Shown here: positions 36,266 to 44,768 of the stretch, one piece after another | Numbering within the stretch: the stretch's first letter is position 1 | How the letters are laid out: each line of letters starts with the position of its first letter | Source of the DNA: Vibrio coralliirubri | Lineage (GTDB): Bacteria; Pseudomonadota; Gammaproteobacteria; Enterobacterales; Vibrionaceae | Direction: 5' to 3' | Assembly: GCF_024347375.1 (NCBI RefSeq) | Contig: NZ_AP025471.1 | Coordinates: forward strand, 248,001-312,000 | Length of the DNA: 64,000 bases | The notes under the pieces: generated by a model | Seen by the model: only the letters and a program-made list of their open reading frames with translations | The model's database searches: none | Told to the model about the DNA's origin: nothing | Made by a program: the position numbers and the translations under genes

Positions 36266-37111
36266 TTAAGCTTTACCTGTCGATTGAGACAAGTAGTTTC
36301 CTTTCAATAAACGTTCAATTAGTAACATCAGTAGTACATTTGGAATCACAAGGATCAGAGATACAACGGCAGCATCAGGTCTGATAAATGAATAACCCAA
36401 AAACGAATATAAGATGGTTGGAACAGTAATGAAATCTGGTGCACCAAGTACGTAGGACATGTTGAATTCCTCAATACTGATCACCAAACAGAAGATTGAC
36501 GATGCAAGTAAGCTTGGTTTGAGCATAGGCAAGAATGCATGCTTAAAAGTTCCAATCTTACCCGCGCCCATATCTGAACAGGCATCAATCAAATCTTGTG
36601 GAATGGCTTTAAAACCTGCCGACAAAATACGAATTGCGTAAGGCAGGGCCAATACTGTATGCGCAATAACAATATTGACGTATGGATCAGTTAGACCTAA
36701 TTCAAGGAGCATGGCACTGAAAAAGACAGCCAAGATCATTGAAGGCATAACCATCGGCAGCAGTGACACCATTTCAGCAAGCTTTTTGCCACGAAACTCC
36801 ATGCGACCAAAGGCATAGGCTGTAGGCATTGCTAAAGTGATGGTCAAAATAGCTACCGCTGGCGCAACCGAATAGCTGTTGCGTAGTGCTTCTGGTAGGG
36901 AAGTGTTTTCCCACACTTCAACCCAACGTCCAAAAGACAGAACTTGTGGGAATAAGTCTGGGTAACTCCATGGGTGGTTTGGATCGACTAGGGACCAAAT
37001 AATAGCCATAGCAAATGGCACACCCAGCCAAAGAAAATTCACTAGCGCAAAGAAGCTAATTGAGATCAACATAACCCATTGTGTATTCGTTAAGTTGCGT
37101 AGGCGACTCAT
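36266..37111 (-). CDS. ABC transporter permease (PotC/CysW type)
   Basis: This 281-residue inner-membrane permease has six predicted TMs and the EAA loop (DACSDMGAGKIGTFKHAFLP), where the ATPase docks. It resembles the second permease (PotC-like) of polyamine/iron/phosphonate importers. The start overlaps the stop of the previous permease gene by 4 bp, and the receptor gene follows 15 bp later, so the four genes are surely co-transcribed. Confidence 0.87.
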   Translation of the reverse strand: MSRLRNLTNTQWVMLISISFFALVNFLWLGVPFAMAIIWSLVDPNHPWSYPDLFPQVLSFGRWVEVWENTSLPEALRNSYSVAPAVAILTITLAMPTAYAFGRMEFRGKKLAEMVSLLPMVMPSMILAVFFSAMLLELGLTDPYVNIVIAHTVLALPYAIRILSAGFKAIPQDLIDACSDMGAGKIGTFKHAFLPMLKPSLLASSIFCLVISIEEFNMSYVLGAPDFITVPTILYSFLGYSFIRPDAAVVSLILVIPNVLLMLLIERLLKGNYLSQSTGKA

Positions 37112-37977
37112 GATGCTTTCTCCATATCAACAACAACGCTTTTACGTGTAAGAAATGGTTGAGTTAGAAAAGTAAGAACGACAGCGGAGAAGCCTGCGAG
37201 AAGCATGATGACCATAGCGATCACTGCTGAGTTCTCCCATTCGTAATATTGGGTTGCGGTAATGTTCATTAACATAGCTAGTGAGTAGCTGCTGCGAGAA
37301 CCTGCTACGGAAGCAAACGAGAAATCACCAAGTGCGCCAATGAAAATGAGAATAGATGCAGCCTGTAATGCTGGAATTGTTAACGGAAAAATCACCTGAC
37401 AGAATCTTGCCCAGCGAGTCGCGCCGAGGTCTAGAGCAGCGTCCATTAGGTCACCACGAATGCTGGCAATTGAACCACTGATCAGGATTAGGGCAAACGG
37501 TAAGTTTTTCCAAACTTGCAGTACTACAATGCTCCAACCGAACTTGTCGTTAGACATACGCATGGGCTTATCAATAATGCCTAATGCCAATAGTGATTCG
37601 TTGAAAATACCGTGGTAAGCAATCACGTTCATTAATAAGAACGCAGCAACAAGTCCTGGGACAAACATAGGAGCACGGAGAACACCGATAATGGCAGGTT
37701 TACCCGGGATAGGTTTGTGCAACCAAAGTGCAATAGGGTAGGCCAGCATGACAGCGCCTAATGTACCGAGCACTGAAGTTCTTAGCGAGTAAGCTACTGA
37801 GCGCCATAAAATTGGATCGCCTAGAGTCGTTTGCCAGTATTCAAGAGTTGCATTGGTTTCGCCCATTACGCTGAACATACCAAAGCTTTGTGCGACCACC
37901 ACGTAGAGCGCACTTCCCATGAGTAGGGCAATGGTGCCAACTCCGGGAATTAGCAATAAGTAGGGTTTTAGATTCAT
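37108..37977 (-). CDS. ABC transporter permease (PotB type)
   Basis: This 289-residue inner-membrane permease is the first (PotB-like) of the pair. It has six TMs, a periplasmic loop with ETNATLEYWQTTLGDPILWR, and the EAA loop (DAALDLGATRWARFCQVIFP). It overlaps the ATPase gene by 4 bp at its start and the second permease by 4 bp at its end. Confidence 0.87.
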   Translation of the reverse strand: MNLKPYLLLIPGVGTIALLMGSALYVVVAQSFGMFSVMGETNATLEYWQTTLGDPILWRSVAYSLRTSVLGTLGAVMLAYPIALWLHKPIPGKPAIIGVLRAPMFVPGLVAAFLLMNVIAYHGIFNESLLALGIIDKPMRMSNDKFGWSIVVLQVWKNLPFALILISGSIASIRGDLMDAALDLGATRWARFCQVIFPLTIPALQAASILIFIGALGDFSFASVAGSRSSYSLAMLMNITATQYYEWENSAVIAMVIMLLAGFSAVVLTFLTQPFLTRKSVVVDMEKAS

Positions 37978-39044
37978 GCGTTTACTCCCTCTAGGAAGCG
38001 GACGCCAAATTCAGGCAGTTTTACATGAATAGTTTCACCTTTATGAGCAGATACTCGACCATTCAGTTGTAAGCGAACTTTCTGAGGGGTTTCAGTTCCA
38101 ACCCACCCAAACACATCTAGGTTATTACCTTGGAAAGCTGATGATTCAACTTTAACTTCAAAGCTATTGGGTTCGTCCTTTTTACAAATTGCTGCATCTT
38201 CAGGACGCCAGCAAACAAAAACTTCACTAGCTTGTGGTGTTTCTGCTGATTCAACGACAAATTCACCCATGTTACAACTCACGCGATATTGGTTGTCTTC
38301 CGAAGTTGATTCCACATAGGCCTTATGGATATTTGCAGCACCGATGAAGTCGGCAACAAAACGGTTAGCTGGGCGATAGTAAATGTCTTCAGGTGTGCCA
38401 ATCTGTTCTATGTTGCCACCGTTAAGCACGACAATTCGGTCACTCATTGCTAGCGCTTCAGCTTGGTCATGTGTGACATAGATGGATGTTAGGTTGTGCT
38501 GGCGTTGCAGTTCTTTAATTTCGAAACGTACACCCTCACGCATTTTTGCATCAAGGTTAGATAAAGGTTCATCAAATAGGATGATGTCAGGGCGAGTCAC
38601 CATTGCACGAGCTAGAGCGACACGCTGCTGTTGACCACCTGATAATTGCGCTGGCAGTTTGTCTTTGTGTTCAATCAGACCAACCTGAGACAAAATCTCC
38701 GCTAAACGGCGTTTTTGTTCGTTCTTGTCGATCTTCTGCTGAACCATACCGAAGCAAATATTGTGAGAAACACTTAAATGTGGAAACAAAGCATAAGATT
38801 GAAAACACATTGCTGTTTCACGTTTCTCAGGAGGGATTTGATTCACAACACGGTCGTTCATCAGGATTTCACCTGATGTAGGTGTTTGAAATCCACCAAT
38901 CATTTTCAGCAATGTTGTTTTACCACAACCACTTGGGCCAAGTAGCGTGACAAACTCTCCTTGTTCTACAGAGAATGAGATCTCTTTTGATGCGTAAAAA
39001 TCACCATAAGTTTTCGTGACAGAACGAAGTTCCAAAATTGCCAT
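37974..39044 (-). CDS. ABC transporter ATP-binding protein (PotA/UgpC type)
   Basis: This 356-residue ATPase has Walker A GPSGCGKTTLLKMIGG, Q-loop CFQSYALFPHLSV, signature LSGGQQQRVALARAM, Walker B IILFDEPLSNLDA and switch His VTHDQAEALAMS. A C-terminal TOBE-type regulatory domain follows (FIGAANIHKAYVES, CWRPEDAA, LNGRVSAHKGETI). All catalytic residues are intact. It is first in the leftward importer operon and divergent from the phosphodiesterase gene. An inverted repeat of the putative regulator sits just 2 bp upstream of its start. Confidence 0.92.
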   Translation of the reverse strand: MAILELRSVTKTYGDFYASKEISFSVEQGEFVTLLGPSGCGKTTLLKMIGGFQTPTSGEILMNDRVVNQIPPEKRETAMCFQSYALFPHLSVSHNICFGMVQQKIDKNEQKRRLAEILSQVGLIEHKDKLPAQLSGGQQQRVALARAMVTRPDIILFDEPLSNLDAKMREGVRFEIKELQRQHNLTSIYVTHDQAEALAMSDRIVVLNGGNIEQIGTPEDIYYRPANRFVADFIGAANIHKAYVESTSEDNQYRVSCNMGEFVVESAETPQASEVFVCWRPEDAAICKKDEPNSFEVKVESSAFQGNNLDVFGWVGTETPQKVRLQLNGRVSAHKGETIHVKLPEFGVRFLEGVNA

Positions 39045-39045
39045 G

Positions 39046-39070
39046 ATTAACCTTTTTTAAAAAGTTTAAA
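39046..39070. promoter_or_regulatory. Putative operator A (importer side)
   Basis: ATTAACC (39046-39052), 11-bp spacer, GTTTAAA (39064-39070). Each half differs by one base from operator B. It abuts the ATPase start codon, so a bound protein would block the leftward operon. A/T-rich DNA without a gene fills 39071-39247. Confidence 0.5.
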
Positions 39071-39247
39071 TTTCGAGTTAGATTATTTACAGTTTATTTC
39101 AGTTTTATTAACGATCGATGTTTTTTACGTAAAAATCATTCGCTGATCACGGAAAGTTTAATAATTATTTGTTTTAAAAGGTTTTTTTATTTTTTGTTTT
39201 ATGGCTGTTTCATCGTTGACAGTAAATGTAATATATCGCTATTCTAG

Positions 39248-39272
39248 ATTAAACTTTTTCAGGTAGTTTAAT
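39248..39272. promoter_or_regulatory. Putative operator B (phosphodiesterase side)
   Basis: ATTAAAC (39248-39254), 11-bp spacer, GTTTAAT (39266-39272), a perfect inverted repeat 12 bp before the phosphodiesterase start. It has the same spacing and relative place as operator A. The likely binder is the ROK regulator encoded nearby. Confidence 0.6.
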
Positions 39273-39284
39273 TGGTGGTGTTTT

Positions 39285-40112
39285 ATGTTCACTTTTGATG
39301 TGGCAACAAAAGGACAGGTTTTAGTAAATAGCCATCGAGGCGATTGCATTCGTTGTCCAGAAAATACCATGCCTGCTTTTATTAGCGCTGTTGAGAGAAA
39401 TACAAGCTGTATTGAAATTGATATCGCGATGACAGCCGATGAAGAGTTGGTGGTGATTCATGATCCAAGCGTTAACCGTACTTCTAATGGGTGTGGTTAT
39501 GTTGAGCAAATGACGCTAGTAGAATTAGAAGCGCTTGATTTTGGTGGTTGGTTTGATGAGTCATTTGCAAAGACTTCACTTCCTAAATTTAGTGAAGTGC
39601 TTGATTGGGCAATTGAACAAGGCGTTGGACTGGTGGTTGAAGCAAAGCAAAGACGTAATCATCAACGATTTGCTGAGCAGTTCACTGCTTTGGTCGAGCA
39701 AACACCTAACGCTCTTGCGCATATCCAATTGCTGGGTTTTGACCATACCTTAGTCAACCTTGTTAAGCAGCGACTGCCAAATATTCAATTGCAAGTTGTA
39801 ACGCTTGCACGCTACCAAAACCAATTAAACGCAGTACTGGAATCAAATGCGGATGCTGTGTGTGTCGAGTACCCTTATACAACGCGAAGCGTACTCGAAG
39901 GTTATAAAAACTCAGGCTTAACCACACGTTTGTATTTGCCAAACAAAGACAAAAATATGAAACCAACTCAATGGTTTAATCAATATTATGGCTACGACGT
40001 ACATAGTGAGATTATTCAATGGTTGAGCGAAGGCCTCATTGATATGATTAGCCACGACGATATTGATATGTTGAAAGAGTTAGTACACGAAGCCGGTATG
40101 GAACCGATTTAA
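39285..40112 (+). CDS. Glycerophosphodiester phosphodiesterase family protein
   Basis: This 275-residue protein has no signal peptide, so it is cytoplasmic. It would cleave a glycerophosphodiester to glycerol-phosphate and an alcohol. GDPD catalytic residues are in place: H17-R18 (SHRGD), E26-N27 (PENTMPAF), E44 and D46 (IEIDIAMT), and H59-D60 (VIHDPSVNRT), with LVVEAKQ for the later Glu. The barrel is complete. It is divergent from the ABC importer and followed by the ROK regulator 79 bp later. A cytosolic enzyme of this kind fits a substrate imported whole. Confidence 0.88.
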   Translation: MFTFDVATKGQVLVNSHRGDCIRCPENTMPAFISAVERNTSCIEIDIAMTADEELVVIHDPSVNRTSNGCGYVEQMTLVELEALDFGGWFDESFAKTSLPKFSEVLDWAIEQGVGLVVEAKQRRNHQRFAEQFTALVEQTPNALAHIQLLGFDHTLVNLVKQRLPNIQLQVVTLARYQNQLNAVLESNADAVCVEYPYTTRSVLEGYKNSGLTTRLYLPNKDKNMKPTQWFNQYYGYDVHSEIIQWLSEGLIDMISHDDIDMLKELVHEAGMEPI

Positions 40113-40191
40113 ATCCGACTTTTTATTGATGAACCCATCATGCGACACCGCCTAATAAATTGATTTAACCATAAATAGAGAACGACTGAAC

Positions 40192-41316
40192 ATGTTAACT
40201 CCGATAAAACAATTACAATTAGAATTAACTCCAGGTCAGAAGAAATTACTGGCGGTTTGTCGACAGCATAGCTCGGTTCCACGCGCCAAGATTGTTGAAA
40301 AAACAGGTTTGCGTAGTGGCTCTGTAACCAGTATTTCTAAAGAGTTACTGGCAATGAACATGATTAAAGAAGGACCAAGAGAAAAAGTCGGTCGTGGCCA
40401 ACCGATCATTCCGTTGCAGTTGAATCCATACGCAGCATTTTCATTTGGTATCGCTTTCCATATTCACCGAATTGAAGTCGCTTTGGCAAATTTCTGCGGT
40501 GAAGTGATTGATACTGAAACCATCGATTACGCCGAAGATGCGCCAATTATAGATGTACTTAAGAACATTAAGGCTCAAGTCGACTTATTGGTGGATAAGC
40601 ACAAAATCCAAAATGCACGCATCTTAGGGATTGGTGTTTCTATGCCAGGGCCTTCTGAAGGCGATGGTAAGTCGATTCGTACTATTATTCAGATGGAACA
40701 TTGGCGTGGGGTCGACTTAGCAAGCATCTTTGGTGATGTATTTGAATGGCCAGTCTGGATCGATAACGACTGTAATGTTGCTGTTGTTGGTGAGTTTTAT
40801 TCTGGTCAGTGGTCAGAAGTAAAAAACATGGTGCTGTTTGAGTTAGGTCATGGTGTGGGTGGCGGTGTGATCATCAATCGCAAACTTTACCGTGGCAGTC
40901 GGCATAATGCGGGTGAAATCGGCACATATTTCAATCTGCTTGGCGAAGAGAATAAGCCCACTATTCGTGGCTTATTGGATCAATTGGTGGCATCAGGACT
41001 GGAAGTGGATGGTCCTGAAGATATTCCAGGATTAGATAACCCTGTGGTCTCAAAATGGGTGCGTTTTGCCGCTGCTCAGCTTAAGCCCATGTTAGTTGTC
41101 ACTTTAGGTTGGTTCGACCCAGATTGTATAGTTATTGGTGGTTCTTGCCCTCAACATATCAGTCAAGCCATTATTGATGAAGTCGCATTAGATAAGGTTT
41201 GGGAGGAAGCTGAACGCTCATATGCAATGGCTCAATTCTCGCCTTCAAAAATTGGACCGTCGCTAAATACCTATGGGGCATGTATGTTCCCAGTATTTCG
41301 CACGCTAGGTATTTAA
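40192..41316 (+). CDS. ROK-family transcriptional regulator
   Basis: This 374-residue regulator has an N-terminal winged helix (SSVPRAKIVEKTGLRSGSVT, then EKVGRGQPIIPL) and a C-terminal ROK fold (ILGIGVSMPGPSEGDG, WIDNDCNVAVVGEFYSG, FELGHGVGGGVIINRKLYRG, HNAGEIGTYFN). It lacks the ROK-type Cys-x-Cys zinc motif in the expected place after NAGEIG, as far as I can see. ROK regulators usually sense sugars or sugar phosphates. It is encoded between two phosphoesterase genes, so it likely controls both divergent operons through operators A and B. Confidence 0.85.
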   Translation: MLTPIKQLQLELTPGQKKLLAVCRQHSSVPRAKIVEKTGLRSGSVTSISKELLAMNMIKEGPREKVGRGQPIIPLQLNPYAAFSFGIAFHIHRIEVALANFCGEVIDTETIDYAEDAPIIDVLKNIKAQVDLLVDKHKIQNARILGIGVSMPGPSEGDGKSIRTIIQMEHWRGVDLASIFGDVFEWPVWIDNDCNVAVVGEFYSGQWSEVKNMVLFELGHGVGGGVIINRKLYRGSRHNAGEIGTYFNLLGEENKPTIRGLLDQLVASGLEVDGPEDIPGLDNPVVSKWVRFAAAQLKPMLVVTLGWFDPDCIVIGGSCPQHISQAIIDEVALDKVWEEAERSYAMAQFSPSKIGPSLNTYGACMFPVFRTLGI

Positions 41317-41337
41317 TATAAACATCGGATAATTATT

Positions 41338-42012
41338 ATGAAGTATGCACCAAGTGTAGGTGTTAAATTCCATGAAGATGGAAGTGTTAGAACATTTCCA
41401 GGTAACACGTTTATCTGTCATTTAGATCAATCGCTCCCTTTGATTGACGAGTTACGTTGGGCGCAAGACCAACTTAAGTCGATGAATTGTGGTAATAAAT
41501 TTTCATTTTTGCCTATTTCAAGTATGCACATGACGGTATTTGAAGGGGTTTGTGATCAAATTCGTGAAGCTCATAAATGGACGACGAAACTCAACCTAGA
41601 CGCTGAACTATCGGCAACTACCGACTTGTTTGCGACAGAAGCAAGCCAGATAGGCGCTCAAGGTGGTTTTGAAATGATGTTCGACTACGTTTACAATTGC
41701 CCTATTGGCGGTACTGCTATTCGTATTAAACCAGCTAACGAGCAGTCTACTCAAGCACTTAAGCAGTGTCGTGAAGCGTTAAAAGCAGCCACAGGTATCA
41801 ATATGCCTGATTTCGATGACTATCACTTTCATATTACGCTGAGCTATCGCGTTATAGAGTTGGAAGAGCAAGATAAAATTGAATTACAACAGACTGCGAA
41901 GCGCATTGGTGAGCGTATCGCTCAATCGTTTGGCTCTTTGATTCATGGTCCTGTAGAGTTTTGTACTTTCCAAGACATGTTCAAATTTACTCCTGTCATC
42001 AAACTATCGTAG
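41338..42012 (+). CDS. 2H phosphoesterase-like protein (DUF1868 type)
   Basis: This 224-residue cytoplasmic protein shows both H-x-T motifs of the 2H phosphoesterase (LigT/cyclic phosphodiesterase) superfamily: H64-x-T66 (SSMHMTVFEG) and H165-x-T167 (YHFHITLSY), about 100 residues apart as expected. The N-terminal VGVKFHEDGSVRTFPGNTF fits the DUF1868 group. Members cut cyclic phosphates or 2',3'-type bonds; the substrate here is unknown. It is 21 bp after the ROK gene and followed by a strong terminator, so it ends the phosphodiesterase operon. Confidence 0.75.
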   Translation: MKYAPSVGVKFHEDGSVRTFPGNTFICHLDQSLPLIDELRWAQDQLKSMNCGNKFSFLPISSMHMTVFEGVCDQIREAHKWTTKLNLDAELSATTDLFATEASQIGAQGGFEMMFDYVYNCPIGGTAIRIKPANEQSTQALKQCREALKAATGINMPDFDDYHFHITLSYRVIELEEQDKIELQQTAKRIGERIAQSFGSLIHGPVEFCTFQDMFKFTPVIKLS

Positions 42013-42052
42013 TTTTAGGTATAAATAATCACTAAGATCTTTATCTGATTCG

Positions 42053-42089
42053 AGCTCATGCGCCGTTGATACTGCACATGAGCTTTTTT
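42053..42089 (+). terminator. Terminator after the phosphodiester operon
   Basis: AGCTCATG (42053-42060) pairs with CATGAGCT (42077-42084), followed by TTTTTTA. An inner TGC/GCA pairing may lengthen the stem. Confidence 0.82.
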
Positions 42090-42138
42090 ATTGAGTGCGT
42101 TAGGAAAAATAGCGGCTAGTGCGCGATCTCCTACATAG

Positions 42139-43332
42139 CTAGAAAACGATATTCGTTCTTAGGCCAAACAACGCGACTTTGCTTTGAGTGCTGACTGCGG
42201 GTGTAACGTATTGCGCATCCGCGGTAAAGGTTAACCATGGCGTCGCTTGGAACGCGTAGTAGATCTCAAAACCTTGCTCGTCTTTTAATTCTGCTCCGAG
42301 TGGCAAATCGCTAATGCTGTTTTGTAACGCATTAGACAAGTTGTAGTAATAGTAGCCCGCGCCCCATTGATCTTGAGGTCTGTCGAAGAAGAAAGCGTTG
42401 CCTCCAAGGCCGCCAACAAACGTTCCATCTATGATATTTGGATTACCGTCTGCCGCTGCTGCTCTTAGATAGACTGCGATAGTATCGTCATTGTTCTCGT
42501 AGATATTGTGTGTCGCTTGAGCACGAATGTTGTACTTATATTTAGCGGTCTCACCCAAAGACGAGTAATCCACTCCTTCTTCAGTGCTGTATGTACCAGA
42601 CATACCAAACGTAGAACTTCTATCGAACAGTTTGAATGAGTGAGTTGCACCTAATGAGAAGTTCACGCCATCATCAAACCAATCATTGAACCCTAAATTG
42701 TCATCGTATCGATCTCTTGGATCATAAATCATCGCTGTGATTCGCGTATCGCCGATGGTGTGGTTCAGGATGCCGCCAATAAATGATGGGGGAGTCACGC
42801 CACTTGGTGGAGCAGAGAAGGCAATGTTCATGAATCCATGACGAGTTGCACCACCGTAAAATGGTGCATTTCGTAGTAGCTCAAACGCGTCGATCTTGCC
42901 AACAAGGAGGTTGGTGTTGTCATCAGACTTGTGTGTGTAATACAAGGATGAAAAGAAAGGGCTGCTGCTGTCTGAGTAATGGGCTGAATTAGGTACTGAC
43001 AAACTGGAGAAGCCAAAGTCGTTGGCATCACCGTTTAGATAGATCAACTGGGTGCGAAAGGTGCCGTTATTCCATAGGCCAGCATTTTCAGTATCAAGCC
43101 CAGCCAATAAATCAAAACGGTGCGTGAATTCATTTGAATTTGATGGTGAGCCAGAAACTGCCGATTGGTAAACGTTGGTGTATTCAGCATCGAGCGAGAG
43201 TCCGCTGTCTTTAATGCGACTGCGTTCACCTCCCCAATCACCGGTTAATGTATCTGAGTATGGCTGGCTTGCATTAGCTAAAGACGATAAAAAGAGTGGA
43301 GCTAAACAAAAGGGTAATGATAAATATTTCAT
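42139..43332 (-). CDS. Carbohydrate-selective porin, OprB family
   Basis: This 397-residue outer-membrane protein has a signal peptide ending ANA before SQPYSDTL. The OprB hallmark GDWGGERSRIKDSGLSLD opens the mature chain, followed by strands of a 16-stranded barrel and ending in F (LFGLRTNIVF). OprB porins let sugars through the outer membrane. It is convergent with the phosphodiester operon; a link is possible but not shown. The next gene upstream on this strand, 31 bp away, encodes an unknown protein. Confidence 0.88.
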   Translation of the reverse strand: MKYLSLPFCLAPLFLSSLANASQPYSDTLTGDWGGERSRIKDSGLSLDAEYTNVYQSAVSGSPSNSNEFTHRFDLLAGLDTENAGLWNNGTFRTQLIYLNGDANDFGFSSLSVPNSAHYSDSSSPFFSSLYYTHKSDDNTNLLVGKIDAFELLRNAPFYGGATRHGFMNIAFSAPPSGVTPPSFIGGILNHTIGDTRITAMIYDPRDRYDDNLGFNDWFDDGVNFSLGATHSFKLFDRSSTFGMSGTYSTEEGVDYSSLGETAKYKYNIRAQATHNIYENNDDTIAVYLRAAAADGNPNIIDGTFVGGLGGNAFFFDRPQDQWGAGYYYYNLSNALQNSISDLPLGAELKDEQGFEIYYAFQATPWLTFTADAQYVTPAVSTQSKVALFGLRTNIVF

Positions 43333-43363
43333 AATTAAATCTTATTGTTAGAACGTAATCTGG

Positions 43364-43903
43364 CTAGGCGCATTGAGATAGATAAGCAGGACTGTTCACC
43401 ATGTTGGCCGCTCGTGAATGGCGTTGATGTTTAAACAGTGCACTCAAAGCATCAAACGCTTCGGAAATGGACAGATAACCTTGCTGGTAAGCGAAAGACA
43501 CCGAACTTGCTTTACCGTCGTTGAGGTCGTGTCTTGAGATCGCAATGCCATGGTTTTGCGCGAGTAAGAACAATGCATCAGCGTTAAGAGGCTGAGAGTC
43601 CGCGTTCTGCTGGTGGCGCAACTTGTTGACGAGTGAGTGAATACGCTCGATACATTGGCTAAGTCGGTGATAGCGAGAGGTGTTGACCGTTGTCGCAATA
43701 TGCTGGCAAACCTTTACCAATGCCTCCATTTGATCTGTTTTCGCTGAAGACGAAATCATCTTTTCAATAACTGCATTTAGCTCGGCAAGATATTGCGTTC
43801 TAAGCTGGGGTAATACCGTCACTTCATCATCCTTAATGTATCCGCGTAGCTCCTTGCCAAGTGACTCTAGATAACCCATATCTAATTCCCAAATGGTAGA
43901 CAT
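43364..43903 (-). CDS. Protein of unknown function
   Basis: This 179-residue cytoplasmic, mostly alpha-helical protein is not recognised. It has helices such as YLESLGKELRGYIKDDEV and QMEALVKVCQHIATTVN, and a central QNADSQPLNADALF linker; no membrane segment, Cys pair or catalytic motif stands out. The open frame starts at 43936 but the ATG at 43903 (MSTIWELD) has AGG upstream and is preferred. It precedes the OprB porin by 31 bp on the same strand, so they may be co-transcribed. Confidence 0.6.
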   Translation of the reverse strand: MSTIWELDMGYLESLGKELRGYIKDDEVTVLPQLRTQYLAELNAVIEKMISSSAKTDQMEALVKVCQHIATTVNTSRYHRLSQCIERIHSLVNKLRHQQNADSQPLNADALFLLAQNHGIAISRHDLNDGKASSVSFAYQQGYLSISEAFDALSALFKHQRHSRAANMVNSPAYLSQCA

Positions 43904-44344
43904 AGTATTGACCTGAGTTGTAATTGACCGGGTCATGTTATCGATTTTGGTGATGATAAAACTAATTTTGAAGTTTTTATGTTTTAATTAAGTTGTTGTA
44001 TTTAATGGTTTTTCATTGTATTTCATCTGCTTGATAGACGTTTCAATACCGGTGTCATTAAAGGAGAACAAAAGAGAATATTGGTGGATGGAGAATGGTG
44101 CAGTTACGGTGGAAAATAGCGTAATTAAATCAGATTTTTGTGGCTCTCATGAGGCAAGATGAGATGACACGCAAAGAGGTTAGCCAGTTAAAATGAGGAG
44201 GTGTGTACTCGACCGGACATAGAGGGAAGGTGACTAATGATCTACGTATCTTGCGAATTATCTGTGATGCAAAAGTCTTTGGTTCTGCGAGGATTTAATA
44301 AGGTGTTACTGTTGATGAGGAGTTGCGGGCGCTTTATTTTTTCC

Positions 44345-44386
44345 TGCCAAGTGCCAAGTGCCAAGTGCCAAGTGCCAAGTGCCAAG
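44345..44386. repeat. 7-bp tandem repeat, six copies
   Basis: TGCCAAG repeats six times without interruption in a non-coding region. It is a slippage-prone microsatellite; no spacer structure is present. Confidence 0.85.
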
Positions 44387-44670
44387 TGTGACGAACACAC
44401 TTGTTCATGTAATGAGTTCAATTCGCCAGAGCCAGTATTTAGAAAGCTGCACTTGTTGAGCTATGTTCTGGCTAATAGGTTGCGCCACCAAACGGCGAAC
44501 GTTCTCGATGATCTGTGAAGTGTTGGGATATTTGGTTGTGATGTGGAAATCAGTGAGGTAGTGGGTTGAAGGTTCGGGAGCGTGTCGGATTGGCTTAGAT
44601 AGTTTTGTATAGCGCCATTTGAATAAGGGCTGTCTGTATCGCGGAATCGGTAAACATGTACCATAAAAAG

Positions 44671-44711
44671 AAAAAGTGATAGCGGACGCCGAGGTCACAC
44701 TATCACTTTTT
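44671..44711. terminator. Terminator after the amidohydrolase gene
   Basis: AAAAAGTGATAG (44671-44682) pairs with CTATCACTTTTT (44700-44711) over a 17-nt loop. On the minus strand it is followed by further T-rich DNA. It lies 57 bp past the amidohydrolase stop. Confidence 0.82.
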
Positions 44712-44768
44712 GAGAACAATGAAGCTTAAGCTCAGCTTAGAGCAATGTTCATCGTTATTGCGCTTACG

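Larger units (their letters stand above)
43904..44768. other. Region of 865 bp without a supported gene
   Basis: Only weak open frames occur here. The leftward frame 44405-44719 (104 codons) has natural-looking composition (for example ITTKYPNTSQIIENVRRLV), but no family, start signal or partner supports it; it may be a worn gene end. A 7-bp tandem repeat and one terminator are listed separately. The left 300 bp are A/T-rich promoter-like DNA for the unknown gene. Confidence 0.5.

Noticed and set aside
42139..43332. OprB-like porin as a member of the phosphodiester operon
   Set aside because: It is on the opposite strand, convergent, and separated by a terminator, so only a loose link can be proposed.
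44345..44386. Repeat array as a possible CRISPR
   Set aside because: Units are 7 bp, directly adjacent, with no spacers and no cas genes in the window.
44237..44518. Rightward open frame of 93 codons
   Set aside because: It runs through the TGCCAAG tandem repeat, has poor composition and no ribosome site, so it is not treated as a gene.
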